Below are positions 4,850-5,190 of a DNA stretch of 5,190 nucleotides, piece after piece. How positions within the stretch are numbered: the stretch's first letter is position 1; each line of letters opens with the position of its first letter. The notes under the pieces were generated by a model. It did no database searches and had not been told where the DNA came from. It saw only the letters and a list, made by a program, of their open reading frames with translations. Location of the stretch: assembly GCA_002762705.1 (NCBI GenBank), contig PCVE01000044.1, positions 1-5,190 of the forward strand, given 5' to 3'. A program made the translations under genes and the position numbers. This DNA comes from Candidatus Woesearchaeota archaeon CG11_big_fil_rev_8_21_14_0_20_43_8. GTDB lineage: Archaea; Nanobdellota; Nanobdellia; Woesearchaeales; CG08-08-20-14.

Positions 4850-4855
4850 TTTTTT
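4850..4855 (+). terminator. T6 terminator directly after the lipoprotein gene
   Basis: TTTTTT at 4850-4855 follows the TGA stop immediately, and further T-rich sequence follows to 4878. This fits T-run termination in archaea. Positions 4856-4915 hold nothing else I can recognise. Confidence 0.5.
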
Positions 4856-4915
4856 ATGCCTGTTTGATACTTCGTTTTGACTATGGATTGATCTGATAAG
4901 GATGAAATTGGTACC

Positions 4916-5037
4916 CTGACCCGTTCTTTGGTCAGCGTGCGCTATTTGGCCCCACTCAGTAGACAATATCTGTTTGATGAATCAAAAGGCGGGAGCAGAT
5001 AGTGTCCGGACCGCTTGGCTCTGGACTCTGCCAAGTG
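4916..5037 (+). ncRNA. Candidate structured non-coding RNA
   Basis: This stretch is richer in G and C than its flanks and folds into three consecutive hairpins. CTGACC (4916-4921) pairs with GGTCAG (4930-4935). GACAATATCTG (4962-4972) pairs with CAGATAGTGTC (4996-5006), 10 of 11 matched, and encloses a nested hairpin TTTGAT/ATCAAA (4973-4978/4981-4986) plus a 9-nt purine-rich bulge, aggcgggag. CGCTTGGC (5012-5019) pairs with GCCAAGTG (5030-5037) with one G-U. No SD or long frame follows directly. It does not resemble tRNA, 5S, SRP or RNase P RNA as I know them. No clear TATA box lies at the right distance upstream, and the strand of transcription is uncertain. A 45-codon frame (4977-5114) crosses it but looks spurious. 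Confidence 0.4.
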
Positions 5038-5097
5038 TTGATATGAAAATAAATAGACCTAAATTATCAAAACACGGCTTTCTACAAAACTTCTGGC

Positions 5098-5110
5098 ATT
5101 GTTTAGTCAC
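5098..5110 (-). repeat. Diverged inverted copy of the TGACTCAACAG motif
   Basis: The reverse complement of 5098-5110 is GTGACTAAACAAT, which matches 1002-1014 (GTGACTCAACAGT) at 11 of 13 positions. Its centre is about 31 bp before the TATA box at 5135, against 27-28 bp at the two other sites. Orientation is reversed, so the link is weaker. Confidence 0.3.
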
Positions 5111-5134
5111 ATAAGTGGGTAACATTTCTTCATC

Positions 5135-5144
5135 TTTATATATA
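5135..5144 (+). promoter_or_regulatory. TATA box of the gene entering at the right edge
   Basis: TTTATATATA at 5135-5144 predicts initiation around 5164-5167 and a leader of about 8-10 nt before ATG 5174. GGTGG (5164-5168) may serve as a partial SD. Positions 5038-5097 hold nothing I can recognise. Confidence 0.6.
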
Positions 5145-5148
5145 ATCG

Positions 5149-5173
5149 AAGAACCCCCTTCTCGGTGGTTCTT
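5149..5173. repeat. Inverted repeat covering the predicted transcription start
   Basis: AAGAACC (5149-5155) and GGTTCTT (5167-5173) are perfect reverse complements with an 11-base spacer. The repeat runs from 5 bp after the TATA box to the base before the ATG. Because the left arm lies upstream of the expected transcript start, it is better read as a DNA operator, possibly for a repressor, than as an RNA hairpin. Confidence 0.45.
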
Positions 5174-5190
5174 ATGTACAAATTAAACGA
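5174..5190 (+). CDS. Start of a gene cut off by the window edge
   Basis: ATG at 5174 opens a frame (MYKLN and part of the next codon) that runs off the window. It is called because a strong TATA box lies 30-39 bp upstream and no other start fits that box. Nothing can be said about its product. Confidence 0.5.

Noticed and set aside
4916..5037. tRNA, 5S rRNA, SRP RNA, RNase P RNA or C/D box RNA
   Set aside because: There is no cloverleaf, T-loop GTTC motif, 5S loop sequences, RNase P core motifs, or properly spaced C and D boxes. A TGATGA occurs only inside a paired stem.
4977..5114. 45-codon frame starting MNQKAGAD
   Set aside because: No SD or TATA box fits, its start lies within a hairpin loop, and its composition (many W, mixed basic and polar) looks random.

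Overview
The window looks archaeal. Five of the six genes have AT-rich TATA boxes (TTAAATAC, TTATATAA, TTTATAAG, TATTATAA, TTTATATATA and a minus-strand TATATAC). Start codons lie about 25-50 bp downstream of these boxes, so transcripts would be leaderless or carry only short leaders. Where a Shine-Dalgarno (SD) sequence exists it is GAGG/GGAGGT-like, and two units end in a T6 run directly after the stop codon. The large sequon-rich secreted protein with a C-terminal membrane anchor also fits an archaeal cell surface. Low GC and the number of orphan genes would suit an uncultured lineage such as a DPANN archaeon, but the sequence does not settle the taxon.

Layout, left to right. Positions 1-125 hold a small hairpin and the promoter of an orphan 143-residue soluble protein (126-557). 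Positions 558-1081 look empty by ORF length but are not. They hold a strongly folded RNA segment (about 650-770) whose long hairpin pairs the whole SD sequence of a tiny hydrophobic peptide gene (773-853), followed by T-runs and the promoter of a class I SAM-dependent methyltransferase (1082-1783). A GC-rich terminator-like hairpin and inverted repeats fill 1784-1958. A leaderless gene (1989-3755) then encodes a 588-residue secreted, membrane-anchored, probably N-glycosylated protein with Ig-like/DUF11-like domains. It converges on an orphan 207-residue gene on the minus strand (3766-4389). That gene shares a divergent promoter region with a small putative lipoprotein (4499-4849). The last 340 bases hold a GC-rich, multi-hairpin stretch (4916-5037, candidate non-coding RNA) and the promoter plus first codons of another gene (5174 onward).

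No mobile element, CRISPR array, tRNA or rRNA is visible. No clear multi-gene operon is present: almost every gene has its own promoter. A tentative common theme is the envelope, with a surface protein, a lipoprotein and a tiny membrane peptide. The methyltransferase has an unknown substrate. An 11-bp motif (TGACTCAACAG) sits at the same distance upstream of the TATA boxes of the methyltransferase and surface-protein genes, with a diverged inverted copy upstream of the last gene, and hints at shared regulation. The most interesting object is the SD-masking hairpin in front of the tiny membrane peptide, which looks like a translational RNA switch or thermometer.
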